Assembly: GCF_001730225.1 (NCBI RefSeq)
Contig: NZ_MIJE01000030.1
Span: forward strand, 1-64,000
Reading direction: 5' to 3'
Source: Desulfuribacillus alkaliarsenatis
GTDB taxonomy: Bacteria; Bacillota; Bacilli; Desulfuribacillales; Desulfuribacillaceae
Length of the DNA stretch: 64,000 bases
The notes below the pieces were generated by a model. The model was not told where the DNA came from. It was given only the letters and a program-made list of their open reading frames with translations, and ran no database searches. The position numbers were made by a program, and so were the translations under genes. Every line of letters starts with the position of its first letter. Position 1 is the first letter of the stretch. This document shows positions 33,415 through 42,103 of this stretch, piece by piece.

Positions 33415-33456
33415 TAGGATTATATTTATAGGTTCTATAAGATATGAAGATGGCAG

Positions 33457-33506
33457 AGGGAGTATCGTGAACTACTTGTTTAAGTAGCTTGCGATACTCC
33501 CTTTTT
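33457..33506 (+). terminator. Rho-independent terminator after the antiporter gene
   Basis: AGGGAGTATCG pairs with CGATACTCCCT, with a second inner pairing (CTACTTG/TAAGTAG), followed by five T residues. Confidence 0.9.
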
Positions 33507-33556
33507 GTAATTCTATCATTTATTAGGTGTCCCTTTAGCGATGGTTATGAAGAAGT

Positions 33557-35212
33557 TTAATAGCTTAAGATTTGGTAGAGTCGATATCCACCTGAGATGT
33601 TATAGCAGGAATAGCCATGCTGCATTAAAATGCGACAAGCGATGTAGCTACGCTGTCCGCTATGACAATAAACATAGATTTCCTTGCTAGAATTTAATTC
33701 GTTAATATGTGAACGTAGATTATCAAGTGGCATATGAAGGCTATTGTCTACGTGGCCACGCTCAAATTCACTCGGAGTTCTTACGTCTAGTAAGATAGCC
33801 TGTCCCTGCTGTACTTTTTCAATAACATTATCGATGTCAGCCCAGTGCTGCTGATAGACTTTATTGGTTAATATATTCTCAATAGCAAAGCCAATCATAT
33901 TGACAGGATCCTTCGCCGAAGAAAAGGGAGGTGCGTAGGAAAGCTCTAATTCGGCAAGGTCATAGGCTGTCATGTTCGCTCTGATAGCGGTTGCCAGTAC
34001 ATCACAGCGTTTATCTACACCGGTAAAGCCAATAAGCTGAGCTCCTAGAATCCGTCCTGATTCCTTGTCGAACAGGGTTTTGATACTCATGAAAGTAGCT
34101 CCAGGATAATAAGTAGCATGCGATGGTGAAAAGGTATGAATAGCATCATAATGATAATTGAGACCCGTAGCAGCTTTTTCATTAATACCTGTAGCTGCGA
34201 TTGTCATGTCAAAAAGCTTTAAAATTGATGTGCCCTGAGTACCTTTGAACTGTGTATTAGCCCCCATGATATTGTCAGCCACAATACGACCTTGCTTGTT
34301 AGCTGGGCCAGCTAACGGTATATGAGATGGTTCATTTGTAACGAAGTTATTGACTTCAATAGCATCCCCAATTGCATAAATATGCTCATCAGATGTACGT
34401 AAATATGGGTCTACCTCGATTGCGCCTTTGATATTAACCTTTAAACCAGCATCTTTAGCCAGCTGACTGTCTGGGCGCACGCCTATTGATAATAGGACAA
34501 TATCTGCTTTTACAGTACTGCCGTCGTTGTATTCAACAGCAAGACTTTCTCCAATGCTACTAAAACCATTTATAGCAGCATTTAGAATTAAGTTAACGTC
34601 GATATCACGTAAATATTGATGCACTTCACTTGCCATATCAAAATCTAACATTCGTAATATCTGCTGTGAACGCTGCATTAAGGTCACTTCAATACCAGCG
34701 TTTTTTAGGTTTTCTAACATTTCAAGGCCAATGTAGCCACCGCCAATAACTACGGCTGATTTTACATTATGTTTTTGTATGTACTCATGGATGCGATATG
34801 TATCTGGAATTGTACGCAGTGTAAAGATGCGCTCATCGTTTAAGCCAGGTATAGTAGGAATGACTGGTTCAGCTCCAGGAGAGAGGATTAATTTGTCATA
34901 GTTTTCTTCGGTTGTAGAACCGGATGATATATCTCTAGCAATCACAGTTCGTTTTTGTCGATTTATTTCGATGACCTCTTGGTTGATTCGTACATCGACG
35001 CGGAATCGGTCTTGGAAGGACTCAGGCGTTTGCAACGTCAGCTTATTCTTATCAGTAATTTTGCCACCGATAAAGTATGGTAGGCCACAGTTTGCATAGG
35101 ATATATAACTACCTCGTTCATACATAATAATTTCAGCATGCTCGTTAAGACGACGAAGACGGGCTGCAGCAGAAGCGCCCCCTGCAACCCCGCCAATAAT
35201 TACGATTTTCAT
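33557..35212 (-). CDS. CoA-disulfide reductase fused to rhodanese domain (CoADR-Rhd)
   Basis: The 551-residue product has an FAD-dependent disulfide reductase part (1-450) and a rhodanese domain (about 455-551). GGVAGGASAAARLRRL binds FAD, and Cys43 in SYANCGLPYFIGG is the single active-site Cys of the CoA-disulfide reductase/NADH oxidase family. VVIGGGYIGLEMLENL binds NAD(P)H. The rhodanese loop CHSGQRS supplies a second reactive Cys. Homologues in Bacillus anthracis and Shewanella reduce CoA-disulfide, CoA-persulfide or polysulfide, so a role in thiol homeostasis or sulfur respiration is likely. AGGAGG precedes the ATG. It lies ten bases after gbsR. Confidence 0.92.
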   Translation of the reverse strand: MKIVIIGGVAGGASAAARLRRLNEHAEIIMYERGSYISYANCGLPYFIGGKITDKNKLTLQTPESFQDRFRVDVRINQEVIEINRQKRTVIARDISSGSTTEENYDKLILSPGAEPVIPTIPGLNDERIFTLRTIPDTYRIHEYIQKHNVKSAVVIGGGYIGLEMLENLKNAGIEVTLMQRSQQILRMLDFDMASEVHQYLRDIDVNLILNAAINGFSSIGESLAVEYNDGSTVKADIVLLSIGVRPDSQLAKDAGLKVNIKGAIEVDPYLRTSDEHIYAIGDAIEVNNFVTNEPSHIPLAGPANKQGRIVADNIMGANTQFKGTQGTSILKLFDMTIAATGINEKAATGLNYHYDAIHTFSPSHATYYPGATFMSIKTLFDKESGRILGAQLIGFTGVDKRCDVLATAIRANMTAYDLAELELSYAPPFSSAKDPVNMIGFAIENILTNKVYQQHWADIDNVIEKVQQGQAILLDVRTPSEFERGHVDNSLHMPLDNLRSHINELNSSKEIYVYCHSGQRSYIACRILMQHGYSCYNISGGYRLYQILSY

Positions 35213-35222
35213 TGGAAGCCTC

Positions 35223-35777
35223 CTAGAATGATTTAGTCTGTTCCAGCTTAGCTATATTATCGATTAACCAATGGTAATAATTAATTGCATAATCTATTTT
35301 TTCAATATCCTGCTGTGCATGGAATAATGAAGATTGAGGACTTTCCAATTGCTCACTATTAGGGTGCTGTTTAGAATTTTCTGTTGTATGTTCAGCGATG
35401 AGGGCTTGAAGTTCCTTCTTAGATTTTTGTAGTGATTCTAAGTTTGACATTATGGCTTTTTTCCACTGAATTGAAAAGTAATCGATAAAAATCTGCTGCC
35501 AGTCCTCTTTAGCTTGATAGTAATCCTTACGCTCACCTTTTTTCCATACACGCTCGACACAATTTAGTTCCATTAACGTTTTGATACCAGTACTCATGCT
35601 GGTTTTACTCATTTTTAGAGATTCCTTCATCTCGTCTAGGGTCATTGGTTCACCGTGAAAATACAATGTTCCGTATAAACGGCCAACTGAAGGTGGCACG
35701 CCGTACAGATCCATATTATCTGCAATTGACTCTATGACACGCTCCCGTGCTTTATCTAAGCGTTCTTGTGCGCCCAT
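35223..35777 (-). CDS. gbsR: GbsR-family (MarR-type) regulator
   Basis: The 184-residue product is a GbsR-type winged-helix regulator: ADNMDLYGVPPSVGRLYGTL (the family hallmark), MTLDEMKESLKMSKTSMSTG for the recognition helix, and a long C-terminal helical part. In B. subtilis, GbsR is a choline-sensing repressor of glycine betaine synthesis genes and the choline transporter OpuB; relatives control opuA-type genes. Here the gene is divergent from opuA, which suggests that it controls betaine import. A possible tailored feature is the Gln/Ser-rich segment at about 130-150. It is followed by the CoADR-Rhd gene in the same transcript. Confidence 0.87.
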   Translation of the reverse strand: MGAQERLDKARERVIESIADNMDLYGVPPSVGRLYGTLYFHGEPMTLDEMKESLKMSKTSMSTGIKTLMELNCVERVWKKGERKDYYQAKEDWQQIFIDYFSIQWKKAIMSNLESLQKSKKELQALIAEHTTENSKQHPNSEQLESPQSSLFHAQQDIEKIDYAINYYHWLIDNIAKLEQTKSF

Positions 35778-35818
35778 TGTTACAGCTCCTCATGAATAAT
35801 GCTAATTTTTATTTCCTA

Positions 35819-35927
35819 TTATTACATGATAAGAAGATTTAATTCAACTGAGGAATCGGAATTATTTGTGGGTATTTAGGAGTATTTATATGAAAACACA
35901 TAATAAAGTTTGTACAGAAAAAACTTT
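35819..35927. promoter_or_regulatory. gbsR promoter and candidate GbsR operator
   Basis: On the minus strand TTGAAT (35847-35842), 17 bases and TAATAA (35824-35819) form a promoter for gbsR. On the same intergenic region AAAGTTT-N9-AAACTTT (35905-35927) is a perfect inverted repeat between the two divergent genes and upstream of opuAA. It is the best operator candidate for GbsR here. A weaker opuA promoter (TTGTGG at 35963, TATATA at 35985) is possible. Confidence 0.5.
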
Positions 35928-36059
35928 ACAGAGTTTACGCTGGATGTGGCGTTATAAGCAGTTTGTGGACATGAGTAGTATGATTATATACTTATACAGT
36001 AAGCAAGAATGCTGCGGAAATGATTGAAAATGTATAGAGCCAGCAGAAGAGGTGGAAAG

Positions 36060-37271
36060 ATGGGGAAGATTAAAGTCAACCAATTGACAAAAATTTTTGG
36101 TAAAAATCCTAAAAAGGGGATTGAATTATTGGCCAAAGGTATGTCAAAGCAAGAAATTTTAGAGAAAACAGGATTAACTGTCGGAGTTAATCAAGCAACA
36201 TTTGAGGTACAAGCAGGAGAAATATTTGTCATCATGGGATTGTCGGGAAGCGGTAAGTCTACACTAGTACGTTTATTTAACCGCTTAATTGAACCTACTT
36301 CTGGTCAAGTTCTTATAGATGGTGAAGATTTGGTTAAAATGAGCAAAGATCAATTACGTTATGTGCGTAGGAAAAAGATGAGTATGGTGTTTCAGAAATT
36401 TGCCCTGTTTCCCCATAGAAATGTGCTTGAAAACACTGAATATGGACTTGAGGTACAGGGGATGGACAAGCTAGAACGTCGGAAAAAAGCACAGAAGGCA
36501 CTAGAGCTTGTAGATTTAAAAGGGTATGAAAACAGCTATCCAGATGAGTTAAGTGGAGGTATGCAACAACGTGTTGGTTTGGCGCGGGCACTTGCAAATG
36601 ATGCCGATATTTTGTTGATGGATGAAGCATTTAGTGCACTTGATCCATTAATACGTAAAGATATGCAGGATGAGCTATTAGAGCTGCAGGAAACAATGTC
36701 AAAGACAATTATTTTTATTACACATGATTTAGATGAAGCGCTACGGATTGGCGATCGTATAGCACTCATGAAAGACGGAAACATTGTGCAAATTGGCACA
36801 CCTGAGGAAATATTGATGAGCCCTGCTAATGATTATGTAGAGAAGTTCGTAGCAGATGTTGATTTGTCTAAGGTCCTTACGGCTGAGAATGTAATGATAA
36901 AAGCAGAAACAATGGGAGTTAGCAAGGGCCCTAGAGTAGCGCTGCAGCTTATGAAAGAGCGGAAAATTTCTAATATATTTATTGTAGATAAGAAACAGAC
37001 CCTGCAAGGAGTTGTTACTGCGCACGATGCATCAAGGGCTGTAGAGCAGGGTAAAACAATTGAAGACATAATGATTAGAGATGTGCCTAAGGTCAGCCCA
37101 GATACGATACTTACAGACTTGTTTGAAGTTGTTGCAACAGAACCTATACCTGTTTCTGTTGTAGATGAGAATGGTCGCCTTAAAGGAATAATAATTCGCG
37201 GAGCAATTATGGGTGCTTTAGCTGGTAATACACCAGAAGATACTGATGCTTCGGGAAAAGAGGTGATATAG
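36060..37271 (+). CDS. opuAA: Glycine betaine ABC transporter ATP-binding protein
   Basis: The 403-residue product is the ATPase of an OpuA/ProU-type osmoprotectant importer. Walker A is [13 protein letters not shown], the signature [16 protein letters not shown], Walker [14 protein letters not shown], and the switch His ITHDLDEA. The C-terminal 130 residues contain tandem CBS domains, which gate OpuA by ionic strength or c-di-AMP in related systems. I chose ATG at 36060 with GAGGTGG just upstream; the frame is open from 36024. Length is close to B. subtilis OpuAA (about 418). It is followed directly by the permease gene. Confidence 0.93.
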   Translation: MGKIKVNQLTKIFGKNPKKGIELLAKGMSKQEILEKTGLTVGVNQATFEVQAGEIFVIMGLSGSGKSTLVRLFNRLIEPTSGQVLIDGEDLVKMSKDQLRYVRRKKMSMVFQKFALFPHRNVLENTEYGLEVQGMDKLERRKKAQKALELVDLKGYENSYPDELSGGMQQRVGLARALANDADILLMDEAFSALDPLIRKDMQDELLELQETMSKTIIFITHDLDEALRIGDRIALMKDGNIVQIGTPEEILMSPANDYVEKFVADVDLSKVLTAENVMIKAETMGVSKGPRVALQLMKERKISNIFIVDKKQTLQGVVTAHDASRAVEQGKTIEDIMIRDVPKVSPDTILTDLFEVVATEPIPVSVVDENGRLKGIIIRGAIMGALAGNTPEDTDASGKEVI

Positions 37272-38102
37272 ATGGATCTTATCCCGCGCATTCCCTTAGG
37301 AAGTTGGGTTGATGATTTAGTTAACTGGATGACAAGAGAGTTCTCTTTTGTTTTCGATTTGATTGCTAGGTTTATTCGCTGGTTTATAGAGACGTTCGTC
37401 GACATATTAGTGTTTTTCCCGCCATTAGCACTAATAGCTTTATTAGCAGCACTTGCTTGGTGGACAAGCCGCTGGCCTGTTGCTATATTTACGGTTTTAG
37501 GATTATTACTTATAGATAATATTGGATACTGGTCGCAGATGATTGACACATTGGCACTGGTAATTACGGCGGTAATTATATCGGTGATTATAGGTATACC
37601 GATTGGTATAGCAGCAGCCCAAAGTGATAGGCTGCAAAGCATTATAGCGCCGATACTAGATTTTATGCAGACGATGCCAGCGTTCGTATATCTAATACCC
37701 GCAATCTTGTTTTTTAACATCGGAGTTGTTCCTGGGGTATTCGCATCGGTCATATTTGCGATGCCACCGACAATTCGTTTGACTAACCTAGGTATTCGCC
37801 AGGTGCCTAAAGAGTTAATAGAGGCAGCAGATGCTTTTGGGTCTACTAGAAACCAAAAGCTATACAAAGTACAGCTGCCATTGGCAATGCCAACGATTAT
37901 GGCAGGCATTAACCAAAGTGTAATGCTGGCTCTATCAATGGTTGTAATAGCTTCGTTAGTTGGGGCACCAGGTTTAGGGGCAGAAGTATATAGAGCTGTA
38001 AGTCAGATACAAGTAGGTAGAGGTTTTGAGGCCGGTTTAGCTATTGTTATTTTAGCAATTATGCTAGATCGAATCTCTCAAAATATATACAAAAAACGCT
38101 AA
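37272..38102 (+). CDS. opuAB: Glycine betaine ABC transporter permease
   Basis: The 276-residue product has an OpuAB/ProW-like layout with an amphipathic N-terminus, followed by about six membrane helices. The coupling-loop region is EAADAFGSTRNQKLYKVQLPLAMPTIMAGINQ (given by positions about 199-230; key motif EAA---G--xxxxxLPLA). PTIRLTNLGIRQVP is typical of the glycine betaine class. Its start directly abuts the opuAA stop, and GAGGTG lies just before it, so translation is coupled. A single-subunit permease, as in OpuA, homodimerises. Confidence 0.92.
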   Translation: MDLIPRIPLGSWVDDLVNWMTREFSFVFDLIARFIRWFIETFVDILVFFPPLALIALLAALAWWTSRWPVAIFTVLGLLLIDNIGYWSQMIDTLALVITAVIISVIIGIPIGIAAAQSDRLQSIIAPILDFMQTMPAFVYLIPAILFFNIGVVPGVFASVIFAMPPTIRLTNLGIRQVPKELIEAADAFGSTRNQKLYKVQLPLAMPTIMAGINQSVMLALSMVVIASLVGAPGLGAEVYRAVSQIQVGRGFEAGLAIVILAIMLDRISQNIYKKR

Positions 38103-38122
38103 AAAAGGGAGGAGTCAATAAA

Positions 38123-39067
38123 ATGACAAAGAAATATCGCGTTTTGTTTTTAAGTTTGGCAGTAGTATTAGCCATGTCACTTTTAGTAGTAGGGTGTGGA
38201 GGTACTGATGAACCACCAGTAGATACACCAGATGTTGCAGATCCAACTGGTGATGATGTAATTATGGAGCCACCAGCTGCAGTAGGTGAGCAAGTAGGTT
38301 TTGAAATCGTAGGTATTGAGCCAGGTGCTGGTTTAATGATGGCAACTGAAGAAGTTCTTGATGTTTATGGTTTAGAAGAGTGGACTTTAGTAGAGTCTTC
38401 AAGTGCAGCTATGGCAGCAGCACTTAGAAGAGCTTACGAAAATCAAGAGCCAATAATTGTTACTGGTTGGACACCACACTGGAAGTTTGCTAGCTTTGAT
38501 CTAAAATATTTAGATGACCCACAAGGTGTGTATGGTGGAGATGAGCAAGTTCATACACTAGTACGTGAAGGCTTAGAAGCAGATGAGCCATCTGCATTCA
38601 CTGTTTTAGACAGATTCTTCTGGACTCCAGACGATATGGCAGAAGTAATGGTTGCTATTGAAGAAGGTAGCTCTGAAGAACAAGCAGCTGCAGACTGGGC
38701 TGCTGCTAATCAGGATACTGTAAATGAATGGACTGAAGGTGTAGAAGAAGTTGACGGTAATCGCATAGATCTAGCATTCGTTGCATGGGATTCTGAGATT
38801 GCTAGTACTAATGTAGTTAAATATGTACTAGAGTCTATTGGTTACGATGTTAGAATGCGTCAATTAGAACCAGCTCCGATGTTCCAAGGTGTTGAAAGTG
38901 GCGAAGCTGATGCTATGGTAGCAGCATGGTTGCCAACAACTCACGAATCATACATGGATCGTTTTGGTGAAGGTTTAGTAGACTTAGGTCCAAATCTTGA
39001 TGGAACTCGCATTGGTTTAGTTGTTCCAGCATACATGGATATTGATTCTATTGAAGACCTTCGTTAG
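38123..39067 (+). CDS. opuAC: Glycine betaine-binding lipoprotein
   Basis: The 314-residue product has a lipoprotein signal with lipobox VVGC (Cys25), an acidic linker, and an OpuAC-type substrate-binding domain. Aromatic residues for the cation-pi cage are visible: TGWTPHWKF (about residues 114-122), FVAWDSEIAS and MVAAWLPTTHESYM. The C-terminal NLDGTRIGLVVPAYM matches the family. It is the last gene of the opuA operon; RBS GGGAGGAG precedes its ATG. Composition is notably acidic (pI low), which is usual for exported binding proteins of salt-adapted or alkaliphilic bacteria. Confidence 0.93.
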   Translation: MTKKYRVLFLSLAVVLAMSLLVVGCGGTDEPPVDTPDVADPTGDDVIMEPPAAVGEQVGFEIVGIEPGAGLMMATEEVLDVYGLEEWTLVESSSAAMAAALRRAYENQEPIIVTGWTPHWKFASFDLKYLDDPQGVYGGDEQVHTLVREGLEADEPSAFTVLDRFFWTPDDMAEVMVAIEEGSSEEQAAADWAAANQDTVNEWTEGVEEVDGNRIDLAFVAWDSEIASTNVVKYVLESIGYDVRMRQLEPAPMFQGVESGEADAMVAAWLPTTHESYMDRFGEGLVDLGPNLDGTRIGLVVPAYMDIDSIEDLR

Positions 39068-39134
39068 TTAGAAGTAGTTTGCAAGCTAGATATAAGCTAG
39101 AAATTAGTTTATAAGTTAGATTACTAAATATAAG

Positions 39135-39173
39135 AGGCCCCTCTGGATGAGTTTTCATTCAGTGGGGCCTTTT
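39135..39173 (+). terminator. Rho-independent terminator after opuAC
   Basis: AGGCCCC and GGGGCCT enclose a second pairing (CTG.ATGA with TTCAG), followed by TTTTAA. It ends the opuA operon. Confidence 0.85.
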
Positions 39174-39233
39174 AATCGATTACATATTATGCTGTTTGTT
39201 ATTGTTCGTAATATTATTACTTTATACTAATAC

Positions 39234-39980
39234 CTACTTCATCGTAAATTGCACATGTACAGAAGCATTAATTGTTAGCTCTCCGCCTATAATAGGTGTA
39301 GATGAGTCAGCGGTCTCAGCCATTTGCATGTTTCTAAAATTGTTCGGAGGTGCGGAGACGGAGTCCGTTGTAACACTTACGACATCTTGAACAGTCTTTC
39401 CTAATGCGGCAGCTATGGTATCAGCTTTTTGCTTTGCGTCCTCAACAGCCTTAGTTAAGGCGTCGTTTCTTAGGGTGCGTTCTTGAGTCGTCAGAAAGCG
39501 GATACTATTTACTTCATTTACGCCAGCTTCTCTAGCGCTGTCTATTACTGGGCCTACCTGTGCAATATCATCTATTTTAACGATAAGCATGTTTTGCACC
39601 TGATAGCCGATAATGCGTCTAGTCTGTCCCCTTTCGACGTTATAATCATATTGAGGGTGTACTGAAAAGTTCTGAGTCTGCATATTATTTTCTTCGATTC
39701 CTGCGGCTTTAAGAGCTGCTATTAATTGATTAGTAATACGCGCATTCTCTGTTTGTGCTTCCTTCGCGGTAGCGCTTTCTGTGCGTACACCTAGCGAAAT
39801 CTGAGCTGCGTCAGGCTTAACAGAAATTTCTCCGACACCAGTAACATTAATAACAGGCAAGTCAGTCTTATCTCCTGGTACATCAATTTCCGCTTGGGCA
39901 GGCTGACTAAAGCTATAAACAACAAAGACGATAGTGACGATTAAAATTGGTACAATTAATGATTTTAAATTACCTCTCAT
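39234..39980 (-). CDS. SIMPL-domain (DUF541) exported protein
   Basis: The 248-residue product has a signal peptide or anchor (residues about 8-30, ending PAQAE) and the SIMPL domain: INVTGVGEISVKPDAAQISLGV, then ALKAAGIEENNMQTQNFSVHPQYDY (positions about 90-114) and a C-terminal ALGKTVQDVVSVTTDS. Proteins of this family occur in the periplasm or outside the membrane; some relate to oxidative stress (YggE) or signalling, but the function is unsettled. AGGAGG precedes the ATG by eight bases. It is convergent with opuAC. Confidence 0.88.
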   Translation of the reverse strand: MRGNLKSLIVPILIVTIVFVVYSFSQPAQAEIDVPGDKTDLPVINVTGVGEISVKPDAAQISLGVRTESATAKEAQTENARITNQLIAALKAAGIEENNMQTQNFSVHPQYDYNVERGQTRRIIGYQVQNMLIVKIDDIAQVGPVIDSAREAGVNEVNSIRFLTTQERTLRNDALTKAVEDAKQKADTIAAALGKTVQDVVSVTTDSVSAPPNNFRNMQMAETADSSTPIIGGELTINASVHVQFTMK

Positions 39981-40255
39981 GTTAAAACCTCCTAAGTAGT
40001 TTTTTTATATGTAAAAAATACACAGCTAATAACACATATCTAACAACACATCATATTAGCTCTCTCATTATAACGACGAGTAAAACCACAAGAATGTTTC
40101 AAATCCCTACACACAAATGAATAAAATGTAATAAAAGCAAACAGGATTTACTATTCTTTGTATAGAATGTATAGAGTTGTGATTGTAGATTTGTAGCTAA
40201 TGTATGTTAAGTTTACTAATAATTAAAGAATATTTCATGGAAGGATGTGTTGTTA

Positions 40256-40960
40256 ATGAATGGAAGAGGGCAATGGTGGGTCGGCGCAATTATAATCGGG
40301 CTAGGCGTGCTACTATTATTAAACAACCTTGGTTTTATCGATGTAAGTATAGGTTCTATTATCAGTAATTATTGGCCTGTTGTATTTGTTATTTGGGGTA
40401 TGCAGTTCCTTTTTAGTAGGAAAAGTAAAGGTGAAGTTGTTACTGGTTTGATACTAATAGCCATAGGTCTAATTTTCTTAGGGAACAAACATGATTGGTT
40501 TAATATTGATTTATCTTTCTTCTGGAAGCTTTTCTGGCCAGTAATATTAATAATAATCGGTATTAATTTCTTAAGGGGTCCGAAAACATCTGGAAAGAAC
40601 AATTGGGCATTCCTCGGTGGGATTGAAAAGTCGAAGCAACCCTGGAAGCTAGAGGATGGGGACTACTGGGCTGTACTTGGCGGCATAGAACTTGACTTAA
40701 GGAAAGCTATATTAGAAAATAGGGAGTACACTATTAGCTGTAATGCACTTCTAGGTGGAATTGAACTTATAGTGCCTAAGAATATTACAGTAATTTGTGA
40801 AGGAACAGCAGTCTTAGGCGGTGTAGAGATGCTAGGGGAAGAAACTGGTGGCATCGTATCCTCTATGAAGGTCGAGCAGATTGCAGACCCAGGCGCACCT
40901 GTATTAAAAATTCATTGTCGTGCTACACTAGGTGGAGTAGAAGTAACTGCTAAAGATTAA
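40256..40960 (+). CDS. LiaF-like membrane protein (LiaI/LiaF-type helices plus beta-helical tail)
   Basis: The 234-residue product has about four membrane helices in its first 105 residues, arranged as two pairs (GAIIIGLGVLLLLNN and LILIAIGLIFLGN are alike), the DUF5668/LiaI-LiaF N-terminal type. The C-terminal part repeats a short unit four or five times: AFLGGIEKS, AVLGGIELD, ALLGGIELI, AVLGGVEML and ATLGGVEVT. This is the repetitive strand pattern of LiaF C-terminal domains. LiaF proteins restrain envelope-stress kinases (LiaS), but no kinase or regulator lies adjacent. ATG at 40256 is 10 bases after GGAAGGA; upstream TTG codons are also possible. Confidence 0.82.
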   Translation: MNGRGQWWVGAIIIGLGVLLLLNNLGFIDVSIGSIISNYWPVVFVIWGMQFLFSRKSKGEVVTGLILIAIGLIFLGNKHDWFNIDLSFFWKLFWPVILIIIGINFLRGPKTSGKNNWAFLGGIEKSKQPWKLEDGDYWAVLGGIELDLRKAILENREYTISCNALLGGIELIVPKNITVICEGTAVLGGVEMLGEETGGIVSSMKVEQIADPGAPVLKIHCRATLGGVEVTAKD

Positions 40961-40989
40961 GTAGATGTAAAAGATTAAGGAGGACGTTC

Positions 40990-42042
40990 ATGCTCAACGT
41001 AATTGGATTTGCTGTCATTATCACCATTGGGCTTATTGTAATATTTAATATAATTGGGAAGATAATCAGTAATAAACAAGCAAGAAATTGGCAAGATCAA
41101 GCCAAAGGCCCAGGAACAACTATTGACGTCGATGGACGGCAGGTCTATGTGACAATAAAAGGGCAGGGACCAGTAACAGCAATAATAGAGCCTACCATAG
41201 GTTCTGCATCGCCAGAATGGTGGCAGATCCAGAATGATTTAGCTAAGCATATGCAAGTAATAACATACGACCGAGCTGGCTATGGCTGGAGTGAACTAAC
41301 TAATCAGCGTAGGACAAGTGAAAATATAGCCGAGGAGCTTAAAAAAATTCTAGAGGCCAAAGGCATACAAGGGCCGTATCTACTAATAGGCCATGGCTTT
41401 GGTGCGTCATATCTGCAGCATTTTGCCAGGCTATGTCCACAAGAAATTGTCGGGGCTGTATTTATAAGTCCGCAGCCATTAGATAGCTCAATATATTTCA
41501 AAGAACTTAATAAAGATGTATTAGTCAAAAGCGGTATCGACAAACTGCCTGCTATACAGTCTATGCTCATGTTAAATAAGTTAGGGGTTATACGAAGGTT
41601 TAGAAATCTATTATTTAAAAGCCCACCTTTATACTATTATCATAAGCTAAATGAAGACACACGGGATATTCTATGGCAGCATTTTTGTTTGCAGACTCAG
41701 ATGCAGATGGTGCGACTAGAGTATGTTGAATCAATGAGAAAAGGTAATATGGAGAGAAGTAAGAAGGCAGGCGGCTTTCCAGACATACCTGTAAAAGTGT
41801 TATATCAATCTACAGTAACTGCTAATAAAGGATTAATCAGCGAAGGGCTAACGGAAGAAGACGCTAAGCGTGTTGATGAAATATCTAGAAAACAAGCACA
41901 ACAGTTTTTAGCAATAAGTTCAGCTAGTGAGTGGATTGAAGTCTCTGATAGCAGCCAATTCATCCATTTAGATCAACCAAACAATGTTATTAAAATTGTG
42001 AATGAAATTGTTAATAGCATTAATAGTGCGCATAAGTTATAA
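40990..42042 (+). CDS. Membrane-anchored alpha/beta-hydrolase-fold protein lacking the nucleophile Ser
   Basis: The 350-residue product has an N-terminal membrane helix (about 3-26) and an alpha/beta-hydrolase domain. It shows the oxyanion/strand regions VTAIIEPTIGSASPEWW and VITYDRAGYGWSE, then the nucleophile elbow LLIGHGFGAS and a final His in SQFIHLDQP. The elbow normally reads G-x-S-x-G; here it is G-H-G-F-G, so the catalytic Ser is replaced by Gly136. The enzyme is probably inactive or uses another mechanism, unless this is a sequencing error (GGC instead of AGC). RBS AAGGAGG precedes the ATG. It lies 29 bases after the LiaF-like gene. Confidence 0.82.
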   Translation: MLNVIGFAVIITIGLIVIFNIIGKIISNKQARNWQDQAKGPGTTIDVDGRQVYVTIKGQGPVTAIIEPTIGSASPEWWQIQNDLAKHMQVITYDRAGYGWSELTNQRRTSENIAEELKKILEAKGIQGPYLLIGHGFGASYLQHFARLCPQEIVGAVFISPQPLDSSIYFKELNKDVLVKSGIDKLPAIQSMLMLNKLGVIRRFRNLLFKSPPLYYYHKLNEDTRDILWQHFCLQTQMQMVRLEYVESMRKGNMERSKKAGGFPDIPVKVLYQSTVTANKGLISEGLTEEDAKRVDEISRKQAQQFLAISSASEWIEVSDSSQFIHLDQPNNVIKIVNEIVNSINSAHKL

Positions 42043-42103
42043 ATTATTAGAATAACTATATAGGAATGATACTAACTTTAATTGAAAAGAGGTGATGCTT
42101 ACA

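Noticed and set aside
36833-37909. 358-codon minus-strand open frame over opuAA/opuAB
   Set aside because: It lies opposite two clear genes, crosses their junction and encodes no recognisable domain; a shadow of codon bias.
40037-40055. ATCTAACAACACATC as a further attC box
   Set aside because: It resembles the left boxes of the cassette sites, but no complementary arm or GTTRRRY box follows and the flanking genes are chromosomal.
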